Assembly (NCBI GenBank): GCA_023299965.1
Contig: JALZVN010000227.1
Location: forward strand, 1-21,080
Source: Saprospiraceae bacterium
GTDB lineage: Bacteria > Bacteroidota > Bacteroidia > Chitinophagales > Saprospiraceae
DNA length: 21,080 nt
Direction of reading: 5' to 3'
Below the pieces are notes generated by a model. The model was not told the DNA's origin. It saw only the letters and a list, made by a program, of their open reading frames with translations, and searched no databases. Of the stretch, positions 1 through 9,200 are shown in pieces. How positions within the stretch are numbered: position 1 is the stretch's first letter; the number at the start of each line of letters is the position of its first letter. A program made the translations under genes and the position numbers.

Positions 1-182
1 AAATAAGTCGTGCCCTCTACTTTGCAATAAATGGGTTTGTCATTGGCAATAAAATCTCCTGCAACGGCAAGAAAAAATAATAGCCCAATCGCATAGACGC
101 TCCATTTTACAGAACTCGAAAGCAGTGCTGCTCTCCATGAAAGCTTACTTTGTATATGTGATGCACTACTATTCAAGGCCAT
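1..182 (-). CDS. OppC/DppC-type ABC transporter permease, N-terminal fragment
   Basis: This is the N-terminal part of a second binding-protein-dependent transport permease, cut by the window edge after 60 codons. Reading the minus strand from the ATG at 182 gives MALNSSASHIQSKLSW, then a hydrophobic segment at about residues 24-43 (KWSVYAIGLLFFLAVAGDF), followed by IANDKPIYCKVEG. A single transmembrane helix followed by a periplasmic 'ANDKP' stretch is the pattern I know from Bacteroidota OppC-like permeases. No stop occurs before base 1. The ATG lies inside the end of the upstream permease gene, a 14-base overlap, which suggests translational coupling and a shared operon. Together the two permeases would form the membrane channel of a peptide or nickel type importer. 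The ATPase subunits are not in the window. Confidence 0.75.
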   Translation of the reverse strand, partial: MALNSSASHIQSKLSWRAALLSSSVKWSVYAIGLLFFLAVAGDFIANDKPIYCKVEGTTY

Positions 183-1584
183 GACTTTTGCTCAGTGAGA
201 TACGAGGATCAACTCTAGTATACAATATATCTGCGAAGAACGTACCTAGTAAGGTAAGTAAAGTCGCTAGCATCATGATAGTGAAAACCAAATTCCAATC
301 TTGTTGCAAGATTCCGTTAAAAGCAAGACGTCCCATACCAGGGATGCTAAAAATAATCTCTACCACTACCGAACCTGCTATAGTCGCCGGTAAGATATTG
401 GAAAATAGCGTAATGAGTGGCAAGAGTGAGTTTCTAAAGGCATGCCTCCATATAATTTGTTTTGACGCTAGTCCTTTTGCCCTAGCGGTTTTGATAAAAT
501 CTTGTTCCAAGGTTTGACTCATGGCGCCACGCACTTGACGGATGATAAAAGCCAATGCCAAATAGGTGACGCAAAAAATAGGTAAAACCAAGTGATACGC
601 GATATCAAAAAATCGCGCAATAAAAGAACCTTGCGTATTACGACCTAAACCTCCAGAAGGAAACCAGTGGAGCCATTCACTAGAAGCGAAAAAAGTAATT
701 GCTAGTGTAGCCACCCAGAAACTCGGCAGGGCATATAACATCATTGTGATCCAAGAAACATTTTTGTCAAACCGTGAACCCGATCTGTACGCAGAATGTA
801 CACCTAGTGGAATGCTGATCAAGTAGGCTAAAAATATAGAAACGATGTTTATCAAGAGTGTCCAGCAGAGCGCTTCCCAAATTCTGGTTTTGACTGGACG
901 CCGATCAAAATCAGAAATGCCAAAATCGCCTCTGATAAAGTTTTTCAACCAATAGTGGTATTGATTTTTGAGACCATGCCACATCACTTTCGGGACGAGC
1001 AAGCCAAAGTGAAAACCTTCATTTTTTCCTTGGGCAAGATCACTAATATTCTCCAAGACACTTGTTTGCAATTTGTCTAAGTCTTCATCTACTCCAAATT
1101 GGATAATGCCTAGCATTTTTCCAAACTGTTGGATCTGCTCTATGTCATGACTGTGGGTTACTCTGGCTATTTCGTTTTTTAAACTAATGAATTGATCAGT
1201 AGATTTTTGAGAAAGCAAAAGTTCGAATAAATCAAGACCATCTATATACCCTTTAGCAGCTTTTGCATTATTGGTTTTATAGACAAGTTGTTTGTACCAT
1301 TTGCGGGAACTACGACTAACTAAATCATAGACATCTCTGGGTACAGACTTTGGGGTAATACTGAGATAGAAAGGAGGTAAATCTAGATGATGGTCAGAAG
1401 CGATTTTTTGGCGACGGTCTGTAAAGTTGGTATAACTTTCGAACTGTTCTGAGACTATCTCGCTCTCCATATACTTATCCACTGGATCGCCGGGCGCTAG
1501 TCGACTCAGACCAAATAAGACCAACGAAACCACTATAAAGGTTATCAAAAAATAACCTAAACGCAGAAGAATATATCTGAACAT
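169..1584 (-). CDS. OppB/DppB-type ABC transporter permease with enlarged periplasmic loop
   Basis: Inner-membrane permease subunit of a peptide-type ABC importer (BPD_transp_1 family), 471 aa. TM1 lies at about residues 6-26 and is followed by the family's characteristic LAPGDP. The permease core starts near residue 235, and the cytoplasmic coupling (EAA-like) loop is visible as QDFIKTARAKGLASKQIIW followed by RHAFRNSLLPLIT, near residues 365-395. The C-terminus (LYTRVDPRISL) is also typical. Family members are usually about 310-340 aa. The surplus is a charged region of roughly 130-150 residues between TM1 and TM2 that should face the periplasm. The gene begins 16 bases after the stop of the solute-binding protein gene and overlaps the next permease by 14 bases, so the three probably form one operon. 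The substrate cannot be read from the sequence. Confidence 0.88.
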   Translation of the reverse strand: MFRYILLRLGYFLITFIVVSLVLFGLSRLAPGDPVDKYMESEIVSEQFESYTNFTDRRQKIASDHHLDLPPFYLSITPKSVPRDVYDLVSRSSRKWYKQLVYKTNNAKAAKGYIDGLDLFELLLSQKSTDQFISLKNEIARVTHSHDIEQIQQFGKMLGIIQFGVDEDLDKLQTSVLENISDLAQGKNEGFHFGLLVPKVMWHGLKNQYHYWLKNFIRGDFGISDFDRRPVKTRIWEALCWTLLINIVSIFLAYLISIPLGVHSAYRSGSRFDKNVSWITMMLYALPSFWVATLAITFFASSEWLHWFPSGGLGRNTQGSFIARFFDIAYHLVLPIFCVTYLALAFIIRQVRGAMSQTLEQDFIKTARAKGLASKQIIWRHAFRNSLLPLITLFSNILPATIAGSVVVEIIFSIPGMGRLAFNGILQQDWNLVFTIMMLATLLTLLGTFFADILYTRVDPRISLSKSHGLE

Positions 1585-1600
1585 CAGATGTGGATTATAT

Positions 1601-3340
1601 TTACTTCAAGGTAAGAAATTCTTCGTACAATCCGGGACGATTGGCAGATACCAATACATTGCCATATTTTTTATTAATCAGATGAAGAGATTGTCTTTGG
1701 TATAAAAAGATCACTGGTTGCTCATCGGCAATCATCGCATGCAGCTGATGACTAAGCGCTATCCGCTTGGATGGGTCATCACATTCTGTTCTCAGTTGGT
1801 CTATTATGGCATCGGATTCTTCATTACCAAATCTACAATAATTGATACCATTAGGAGGAAAGGATGAGGTATGCCATCTTCCTTTGGGGTCATAAAGGCC
1901 AATGCCTGAACTAGCCCCTTGTAGTACTATATCAAAATTTCCTGACCTCAGTTCTGCGCCATATACTTTCGAGTCTTTTGGAGTAACCCGGATCTCAATC
2001 CCAGCTTTCTTTGCAGCGTTTTTAAACACATCTCCGATCAGTGCCCCGGTCGTACTTCTGGTAGATATGACATACTCCAGCGATAAATTTATTTTTTTAC
2101 CACCAATCACTTTATCCATAATTCCATCTTTATCACTGTCAAGCCAGCCGCTCTGTTCCAGTAGTGCTTTGGATTTTTCAGGTTGGTAGCTTGGTGATTT
2201 TACAGCATCATTATAATCTTTGGAGCCAGGTCTGAATGGACCAGTAAGTAGTTCACCATATCCGTGCTGAACATTTTCTATTATCTCTTTCTCATTGCAT
2301 GCATAAGCCAATGCTTGTCTAACGTTCTTGTCGCTGAGCAATCCACTTTTGGTATTTAAAATGAGCATAGTAGATACCAGTCCGGACTCCGCAAAAGGAG
2401 CAATATTTTCCTTAGTTTTATATTCTTCAAATAGCTCCGCAGGGACATCACTCATAGCATCCAGTTCACCATTGGCAAGCTGTGTAAGGGCAGTCGTATT
2501 ATCAGGGATGATTTGGAAGCGTATTTCAGCAGCCCCTTGAGTAAATATATTTCCTTTCAAATCCTTTGCCCACCAGGTATCATTTTTTTGGATTCTTATC
2601 CTTTGTCCAGTTATCCATTCTTTAAAAATATAAGGTCCTGAGCTTACAAGTTTGGAGGGGTTTCTTACATATTCGGGATCCATAAACCGCTTAGCGACTT
2701 CTATTACTTTATCATTCTTTTCTGCTAAGCTGGATATTTTTTCGGAGTCCTTAAAGTCTATATAGGGAACTTTACGTAATACTTTTTCAGGGTCAAATAT
2801 ATGTTCAGGATAAATAAACATTTCCCCAATAGAAGCCTCCAGTGTGATGTGGCATTGATCTGCTGTAAAGCGGATTTGATTTTTTTTCTCTTCATCAAGC
2901 TCAATATTATCTATCAAGTCAGCTATACTTTTATAGCGTGTACGTACTCCAGGGTGAAGCAAAGTTTTATAGCTAAACACGATATCATTTACCGTCAGTG
3001 GAGTACCGTCTGACCAGCTAGCATTAGGATGAATGTCAAAAGTGTATTGCTGCTTTCCACCCTCTAGTGTTTTTACTGTAGCTTTCTCCATCGCAAGGTA
3101 TGGGACATAGTCTAGCAGCACAGGATCTGGCTGCAAAAGCCTGGTGTAGAGGTGACGAAATATCTTCCTAGCGCCTCCTGATCTTGCCAAGATTGGGGAT
3201 AAGCCATCTGGCTCAGATAGCAATCTGATTTGTAGTTGACTAGGATGTATAGTGGTCGTACCAGTAGCATTTGTACTTGGCTCTGTGCGGCAGGACATCA
3301 AGATCATAATCATTGCCCCAAAAACTAAATACTTCTTCAT
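1601..3340 (-). CDS. ABC transporter solute-binding lipoprotein, family 5 (SBP_bac_5)
   Basis: Periplasmic substrate-binding component of the adjacent importer, 579 aa. The N-terminus MKKYLVFGAMIMILMSCRTE is a lipoprotein signal with lipobox LMSC, so the mature protein should be lipid-anchored at Cys17. Family-5 features include the RHLYTRLLQPDP segment, the conserved WSDGTPLTVNDIVFSYKTLL block (about residues 109-130), a tryptophan-containing YIFKEW region, and a C-terminal PVIFLYQRQSL. This family binds oligopeptides, dipeptides, nickel or opines; which one applies here is unknown. It is the first gene of the minus-strand set and is divergent from the SDR-type gene at 3408, with 67 bases between the two starts. 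Confidence 0.9.
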   Translation of the reverse strand: MKKYLVFGAMIMILMSCRTEPSTNATGTTTIHPSQLQIRLLSEPDGLSPILARSGGARKIFRHLYTRLLQPDPVLLDYVPYLAMEKATVKTLEGGKQQYTFDIHPNASWSDGTPLTVNDIVFSYKTLLHPGVRTRYKSIADLIDNIELDEEKKNQIRFTADQCHITLEASIGEMFIYPEHIFDPEKVLRKVPYIDFKDSEKISSLAEKNDKVIEVAKRFMDPEYVRNPSKLVSSGPYIFKEWITGQRIRIQKNDTWWAKDLKGNIFTQGAAEIRFQIIPDNTTALTQLANGELDAMSDVPAELFEEYKTKENIAPFAESGLVSTMLILNTKSGLLSDKNVRQALAYACNEKEIIENVQHGYGELLTGPFRPGSKDYNDAVKSPSYQPEKSKALLEQSGWLDSDKDGIMDKVIGGKKINLSLEYVISTRSTTGALIGDVFKNAAKKAGIEIRVTPKDSKVYGAELRSGNFDIVLQGASSGIGLYDPKGRWHTSSFPPNGINYCRFGNEESDAIIDQLRTECDDPSKRIALSHQLHAMIADEQPVIFLYQRQSLHLINKKYGNVLVSANRPGLYEEFLTLK

Positions 3341-3407
3341 TGCACTAATTTAATAAAAACTAGCAGAGTCTTAAGCAAAAAGGACATTATTGTGTTATAA
3401 CGCATGT

Positions 3408-4313
3408 ATGGCGAAGATATTAATTGCAGGAGGTACCGGTCTTATTGGCAAAGCTTTGACTAGCTTATTATTGGAGCATGGACATCAAGTACTGCACTTG
3501 AGTAGGACAGCGCGACCAGAGGCGCGAGTACCCACTTATAAGTGGGATATCGAGAAGAAATTTATTGATTCTCAGGCACTTTTGGATATAGATTATGTGA
3601 TCAATTTGGCAGGTGCGGGTATTGCAGACAAGCGCTGGAGCGCTGCCCAAAAAAAACGGATTATCGATAGCCGTGTACAAGGTAATTTGTTGTTTAAGCA
3701 ATACATCCAAGAGGGTAAACTATCGCCGCGCAAATTCATTTCTGGAGCGGCTATAGGTATATATGGAGATCGAGGATCCGAAGTCCTGACAGAGGAGAGC
3801 GAGGTGCGCAACGATGGCTTCTTGGCGGAGTCTTGCCTTCGCTGGGAAGAGTCGATTCGTACTTTAGAAGCGACTAAAGTACCTGTTGCCTATGTGCGTA
3901 TCGGAATTGTCTTATCGACAGAGGGCGGCGCACTAGAAAAAATGCTTCTGCCGGCCAAGTTGGGTTTAGGGTCCTACTTTGGGGATGGTACTCAGATGTA
4001 TTCTTGGATTCACATCAAAGATATTGCACGCGTTTTTCATTGGTTGATCGAGCAAGAATCAGCCATCGGTGTATACAATGGGACTGCTCCACATCCTGTG
4101 AGCAATAAGGTATTGACACAAGTATTGATGAAAGTAAAGAGTGGACCAGGCATCACCGCACCCGTTCCGACTTTTGCGCTCCAGATGCTTCTCGGGGAGA
4201 TGAAGCAAGTCGTTCTGTGGGGCGCACACGTCCTCCCTGCGCGATTATCCAAGTCCAACTTTCAGTTCCAGTTCGTAGACATTGATACAGCACTCACAGA
4301 TTTAGTAGGCTAG
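3408..4313 (+). CDS. TIGR01777-family SDR epimerase-like protein (SDR39U1/YfcH type)
   Basis: NAD(P)-binding epimerase-like protein of the atypical short-chain dehydrogenase group TIGR01777, related to SDR39U1 and YfcH. The physiological substrate of the family is not firmly known. The Rossmann glycine motif is GGTGLIGKAL near the N-terminus. Other family signatures are VINLAGAGIADKRWS, SGAAIGIYGDRG, LAESCLRWEES and YSWIHIKDIARVF, and a C-terminal DUF1731-like part contains the LGEMKQVVLWG and LPARL stretches. I chose the ATG at 3408, giving 301 aa, because MAKILIAGG is the normal N-terminus. An in-frame TTG at 3390 would add six non-conserved residues. The gene ends convergent with the HAD gene, across the palindrome-rich stretch. 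Confidence 0.9.
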   Translation: MAKILIAGGTGLIGKALTSLLLEHGHQVLHLSRTARPEARVPTYKWDIEKKFIDSQALLDIDYVINLAGAGIADKRWSAAQKKRIIDSRVQGNLLFKQYIQEGKLSPRKFISGAAIGIYGDRGSEVLTEESEVRNDGFLAESCLRWEESIRTLEATKVPVAYVRIGIVLSTEGGALEKMLLPAKLGLGSYFGDGTQMYSWIHIKDIARVFHWLIEQESAIGVYNGTAPHPVSNKVLTQVLMKVKSGPGITAPVPTFALQMLLGEMKQVVLWGAHVLPARLSKSNFQFQFVDIDTALTDLVG

Positions 4314-4624
4314 TAATATATTTTTGAAGCGGGGCCTACCCGAGACTATACTCAAATAGCCTGAATGGCTATTTGAGTATAGTCTCGGGTCGTTACGTTT
4401 CAGGGCTCGCTCTTCGCTCGGCCCTGCGGCAAAGAAAAGATTGCCTTGGTCTATCACGCGAAAAGCGTGATCCCCTTGCACATCACTAGTCCAAAAAAGA
4501 AGAGATAAAATTTATATGAAATCAAAACTATGACTGCCCCTTAAAAGGATTGGCTTTCAATAGTACTATTCAAAAATAGGGTAGTCAAAAAAACAAGATA
4601 AAAAGTGATAAGAAGGATGATAAC
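4314..4624. repeat. Palindrome-rich intergenic region, REP-like element between convergent genes
   Basis: This 311-bp gap has no gene but is highly structured. It holds a perfect 24-bp inverted repeat with a 5-nt loop (4338-4361 / 4367-4390), a 6-bp stem around the CGCTCTTCGCTCG stretch (4401-4406 / 4421-4426), and a perfect 7-bp hairpin ATCACGC-GAAAA-GCGTGAT (4453-4471). A 12-bp palindrome, AATAGTACTATT, lies at 4559-4570. A long GGGC-CC-palindrome-GGG arm pair followed by smaller GC-rich hairpins resembles repetitive extragenic palindromes I know from intergenic regions of other Bacteroidota. Its position between two converging genes fits that and would also let it terminate transcription from both sides. 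No other copy of this sequence is visible in the window, so repeat status is inferred. Confidence 0.6.
4338..4390. repeat. Perfect 24-bp inverted repeat (long hairpin)
   Basis: The arms 4338-4361 and 4367-4390 are exact reverse complements, separated by TGAAT. The outer ends read ACCCGAGAC and GTCTCGGGT. It lacks the U-run of an ordinary intrinsic terminator, but a 24-bp stem would stop or stabilise converging transcripts. Confidence 0.85.
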
Positions 4625-5062
4625 CTAATCAAAAACCTCAATATCCTTATTCTTTATAACCAAGTCTGTAAACTTCCCTTTGAATCGAGTAGCTTTTACG
4701 ATATGATTATCTATCCAATGATAATTGCCGCCTCTAGGTTTGCCAAATAGAATACCATGATATTTGAATCCATGCTTCTCTAACCACGATTCAGTTACTA
4801 CGCGGTGCTCCACTGTTCTTGATGTGAAGAAGGTAATGATGTGTCCCTCTTGATGCCATTGATTGAGCATTTTTAGAGCATCTACATAAGGTAAGCAAGT
4901 GCCCATACGCTCCGGTTCCTCATTGGGGATATCATCACAGATAGTTCCGTCAATATCAATCATGAAGTTCTTGACATTTTCATCTAAAATTGGACTAATC
5001 TTATCACCCTTCTCATCTAAAGTCTCATTCAGCTGATGCTTGTTGTTTAGATTTTCACTCAT
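4625..5062 (-). CDS. Small HAD-superfamily hydrolase-like protein
   Basis: A 145-aa HAD-superfamily protein, probably a phosphatase acting in the cytoplasm. Motif I is FMIDIDGTICDD, with nucleophile Asp36 and acid/base Asp38. Motif II is the TS pair in FFTSRT (Thr80-Ser81). Motif III is Lys108 in LFGKPRGG. Motif IV is represented by a single aspartate in WIDNH (Asp118) where many relatives have two acidic residues. The fold is minimal, with no cap domain. The first about 30 residues are polar and look disordered. Similar proteins of this size occur in Bacteroidota and are often given sugar-phosphate or capsule-related names, but I cannot assign a substrate. It lies downstream of and in the same direction as the M23 peptidase gene, 108 bases away. 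Confidence 0.75.
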   Translation of the reverse strand: MSENLNNKHQLNETLDEKGDKISPILDENVKNFMIDIDGTICDDIPNEEPERMGTCLPYVDALKMLNQWHQEGHIITFFTSRTVEHRVVTESWLEKHGFKYHGILFGKPRGGNYHWIDNHIVKATRFKGKFTDLVIKNKDIEVFD

Positions 5063-5170
5063 TATTTGGTAAATTTTGGCTGCTATATATACTTATTGTA
5101 CTGTTTACAATTTTATACAAAAAAATGTTCGCAATTAAAGAGTTAAAGTGCGAAAAATGAATACCACATG

Positions 5171-6058
5171 TTAAAATTCTACATAATCAGATGGATTTAT
5201 AGATTTGCCTTCATGCCATATCTCAAAATGGAGGTGAGGACCATCGGTTAGTTCGCCGCTATTGCCAATAATGGCTATCGCTTCACCAGCTTTTACTCTA
5301 TCTCCAAGTTTTTTTAGTAAAGTGCTATTGTGCTTGTAGAACGTGACGATATTATTGTCATGTTGGATACCTATGGTGTTTCCCGAATCCATAGTCCAGT
5401 CTGCTTGTATAACGAAGCCGTCTATACTGGCTTTGATAGGCGTATTTTTGGGAGCCAAGATATCTATTCCGTAATGCTTAGTAGCTGGTTCATAGGCAGC
5501 ACTGATTGGTCCGGTCAAAGGGGGTAGGAAGTAAATTCGCTCTAGAGAGATGCTCTGATTTTGACTAGAACTTTTGGCAAGAATAGCCTTGTCTTGGACT
5601 TGTTGAGAAAAAGCAATTTCCTGACGGATTTCCTCATCTTCTTTGATTTTCTCTATTGGAGTAGCAGTAACGTTTGCAGCGGTAACATGCTCTTTCTGAG
5701 CTTGTTCTACGGTTTGGACGCTATCCACAAGCATTTTCATGAAGTTGTTGGTATAGGTCTCATTCGCTTTGATACGCGTTTCCATATCTTGCAAAGTCAT
5801 AGATAATTCCCGTATTTTTTTAGGCTGAGACAGATCTCCATACCCAGGAATAAGCCCTCTAAGTGGCGTGAAAATAATCAATGCACTAATGAGGAATATG
5901 AGCAGCATAACTCCTGCAAACACACTCAATATGAGTTGGAACAGAGAAAATTGGACAACCCCTTTTTCTTCAAAATTTGGGTTTTTCTGCAAGATGATTC
6001 GGTAAGATTGAGCCATCTTATCTTTAAGATTGAGTTTCTTGGACTTATCTGTTTGCAT
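5171..6058 (-). CDS. Membrane-anchored M23 (LytM-type) metalloendopeptidase
   Basis: Probable cell-wall endopeptidase or septal regulator, 295 aa. A cytoplasmic N-terminus of about 35 residues is followed by one transmembrane helix (about residues 38-63), a charged, probably coiled-coil stretch (80-165), and a LytM/peptidase M23 domain (about 180-295). All the expected zinc and catalytic residues are present: His195 and Asp199 in KHYGIDI, His243 in FYKHNS, and His275 and His277 in GPHLHFE. The enzyme should therefore be active, unlike the degenerate LytM activators. The layout resembles M23 proteins of Bacteroidota with an N-terminal anchor. It is divergent from the sprE/porW gene, sharing a 197-bp upstream region, which holds two copies of TTTGGCGT close to this start. 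Confidence 0.88.
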   Translation of the reverse strand: MQTDKSKKLNLKDKMAQSYRIILQKNPNFEEKGVVQFSLFQLILSVFAGVMLLIFLISALIIFTPLRGLIPGYGDLSQPKKIRELSMTLQDMETRIKANETYTNNFMKMLVDSVQTVEQAQKEHVTAANVTATPIEKIKEDEEIRQEIAFSQQVQDKAILAKSSSQNQSISLERIYFLPPLTGPISAAYEPATKHYGIDILAPKNTPIKASIDGFVIQADWTMDSGNTIGIQHDNNIVTFYKHNSTLLKKLGDRVKAGEAIAIIGNSGELTDGPHLHFEIWHEGKSINPSDYVEF

Positions 6059-6255
6059 TTTGCTTAAATTCCCCTGTTTGGCGTAAAATATTTTGGCGTT
6101 ATATGAGTTTTATGTTAGTGTTCCGTGCTCTTATAATGTAAGGCTCAAAATCATGTAACAATACACAGCTATAAAAGTATATTTAAATAGCTGAATTAGA
6201 ACTTTTGAGCAGCATATTTGCGTATTTTTAACGATTTTTCTAACAAATTTGAATT
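6059..6255. promoter_or_regulatory. Divergent upstream region of M23 peptidase and sprE/porW genes
   Basis: This 197-bp gap must contain the start signals for both divergent genes. The only repeated motif I see is TTTGGCGT at 6077-6084 and again at 6092-6099, a 15-bp period, 19-41 bases upstream of the M23 ATG. Such spacing could be an operator. I found no perfect TAnnTTTG element on either strand. Confidence 0.3.
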
Positions 6256-9200
6256 TTGAAGAAGATTAACCTCTTATTAGCGATATTAGTATTCGCTTTC
6301 CTCCACTCTTGTAAGACGACCAAAAGTCGAACAGAAGAGCTATCCGGCATCAAGAAGTTGTACCACAACACTACTGCTCGCTATAATGGTTACTTTAACG
6401 CAGATGTAATACTAATGAATAGTGTGACTGCTTTAGAAGCATCTCATCAGGATAACTATAACAAAATCCTCCCAGTCTATAAGCACACAGAAGTAGAACC
6501 TATCCAGAATGTAAATAATGAACTCGATGTTGCTATTGAGAAAGTATCTATTGTAGCTACACTTCATCGTCAATCTGACTGGACAGACGATTGTTACTTA
6601 CTATTAGGGAAAGCCCAGTATCTAAAGCAAGACTATGAGTCAGCGGAAGAAACATTGGAGTACACACTAAAAGAATTTTCTCCATCTGCTCTAGCGCAAA
6701 GAGCTCGGGAAGCGGATCGTAAAAAAGGATCTAAAGGAAGGAAGATAGAGGCTAAGAAGTCCCCTGCACAAAAAGCAAAAGATGAAGAAAGAGAGGAGGC
6801 TCAAGAAGAGGCGAAGTTGACCAAAAAAGAACAAGTAAAACAAAGAAAGAAAACCAATAAAGCCGTCAAGAAGAAGAAAATAAAAGAAAGAAAAGAAAAA
6901 GAAAAGGCGCGTAAGAGAAGGAAGAAAGGAAAGAAACCAAAGGCAAAATCTAAACCAGCAGAAACGGATAAAAAAGAAGATGTAAAGCCAAAGGAAGATC
7001 CTGTAAATAAAATTGTAAAAGAGCCTAAGGAAAAAGAAAAGAAGAAGCAACGCGAAAAAGAAGAGAATAAGCCAGAAAAAATATTTGAAACAGAGAAGTT
7101 AGCTTACGATGAAATTCAGCTTTGGTTGGCGAAGACCTATATCGAACGCGAAGACTACTCGTTAGCAGAGCGTTACTTAAGTTACTTAGGGGAAGGAACA
7201 AAAAAAGAGGTAAGTGGTCAGATCGATGCTGTCAAAGCACATTTATACCTATCTCAAAAAAGATATGACTCTGCCATTCCATTTTTAGAAGCAGCTATTG
7301 AAAATGACATAGATAAAGAAAATAGAGCTAGATATAGTTTTATCCGTGCTCAATTGGCAGAAAGAAATAATAACTGCGCCCTAGCGAATGACTTCTATGG
7401 TAAGGCTATTAAATATAGTAACAAGTATGAGCTAGAGTTTAGCTCTCGCTTAGCAATGTTAAAATGTTCTTATAGGGCTGGGTCAAAGACGATGGCTGCT
7501 ACTACTGGAGCTTTAGAGCGTATGCTAAAGGATGAGAAAAACTCAGACTATATAGATCAGATTTACTACACCTTAGCAGAATTGAATTTAGAGGATGGAG
7601 ATAAGGTAGCTGCAAGCGAAAATTATAGAAACTCTCTAAATACCTCTTCTAGAAACAAGGCGCAGCGTACAGAAACTTATCTAAAGCTTGCTGAGCTTTA
7701 TTTTGAAGATGAAGTATATGTTGAAGCCAAGTTATACTATGATAGTACGCTTCAGATTATTGAAAAGGTAGATGACAGATACGATGTGGTGAAGGGGTAT
7801 TCAGAAAGCCTAACAGACATCGCAAAAAATATCCAAATCATCACACTTCAGGATAGCCTTATTGCGCTTACAAATCTATCACCTGATGAAAGAAAAGATC
7901 TTGCTACAAAACTCAAAAAAGAAAAGGAGGAAATGGCTTCAAGGTCTAAGAAAGCTAGTATTAGTCCTTCTCGAGGTCCAAATAAAACTGGAGGAAGAGA
8001 CATACGCCAAGGTTCTGCTTTAAATGGTATAGGCGGGCGCCCAGTGGTAAATACGAATGGTTTAGGGACCCAATTTCCTCTATACAATGAGAAGGTAAGA
8101 AAGAAAGGTTCTAAAGATTTTGTGAAAACATGGGGAGAGAGATCATTAGAAGACGACTGGAGACGATCTAATAAACAAAGCATAGATAATATATCTAGAG
8201 ACGTTGTTGTCGAGGCACCTATTGACGAAAGACTCAATGACGATGAAGTAAATAAGATTTTGATTGCTATTCCAAGTGACGAAAATCAAATGAAAGCAGC
8301 ACATAAGAAAATTGAAACAGCTTATTTTGATTTAGGACGATTGTATCGAGATAGACTTCAAAGAAATGATAAAAGTATAGAATCTCTAGAAGTCGAGTTG
8401 CTAGTAAAGTATCCAGAGACAGAGAATAAACTTGACGCATGGTACTATCTGTATCTAGCACATAAGAAGGAAGGGAATAAAGTACAGGCTAAAAAGTATA
8501 TTGATTTGATTACGCAGAATTTCCCTAATACTACCTATGCTCGTGTACTCACGGATCCTAATTATTTAGATGCGGCGAAGAAAGAAGGCGATAAATTGGG
8601 GGAATATTACAAAGCGACCTACGCTTCATTTCAAGAAGAAAAATACGAGAAAGTAATCGTAGATGCTGACCAAGCTAAAGAAAAGTTCGGTCCTGGGAAT
8701 ATTATGATGGCTAAGTTTGCTTTATTAAAAGCAATGAGTATTGGAAATACCAAAGGCAAGGAAGACTATATAAAACAGCTAAAAGATGTCATTGGTAAAT
8801 TCCCTAATAGTCCTGAGGAAACACGCGCTAGAGAGATTTTACGTTTGTTAGGAGATAAGTCAGTAGCTGTTCAGCCTAAAACTGGAGCTGCAGGAGGCCC
8901 CACTGAAGGAGGTAGTTTTAAGATAGAGCCAGAAGCGCTGCATTATATAGCTGTTGTGATTACAAATAAAAATGGGGAAAAGATAACAGACACAAAAAAT
9001 GCATTAGCCGATTTTAACAAAGAAAATTTCAGAAATGCTAGTTTGAGGTTATCAAATATCTTCCTCAATAACGATGTAACTAAGCCAATCATAGTGATTC
9101 GTAAGTTTAAGAATCAAGCAGAGGCCATTACCTACCTTAAAGCAGCTGATAACGCAGGAGATGATTTTTTGACTCAAAAAATAGAATACAAAGTGTACCC

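Noticed and set aside
188..517. 109-aa plus-strand ORF over the permease gene
   Set aside because: It is an antisense shadow of the conserved permease region, which has clear family motifs on the minus strand.
3390..3407. Alternative TTG start extending the SDR-type protein by six residues
   Set aside because: The added residues CYNAC are not typical, while the ATG at 3408 gives the normal family N-terminus just before the Rossmann motif.
4338..4390. Classical rho-independent terminator for the SDR-type gene
   Set aside because: The 24-bp stem is much longer than usual and is followed by CGTTACG, not a T-run. It may still terminate, but it is better described as a palindromic repeat.
6691..7050. 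119-aa minus-strand ORF very rich in Phe and Leu opposite sprE/porW
   Set aside because: It is the complement of the Lys/Glu-rich insert (AAA/GAA read backwards gives TTT/TTC). It has no start context and no family features.
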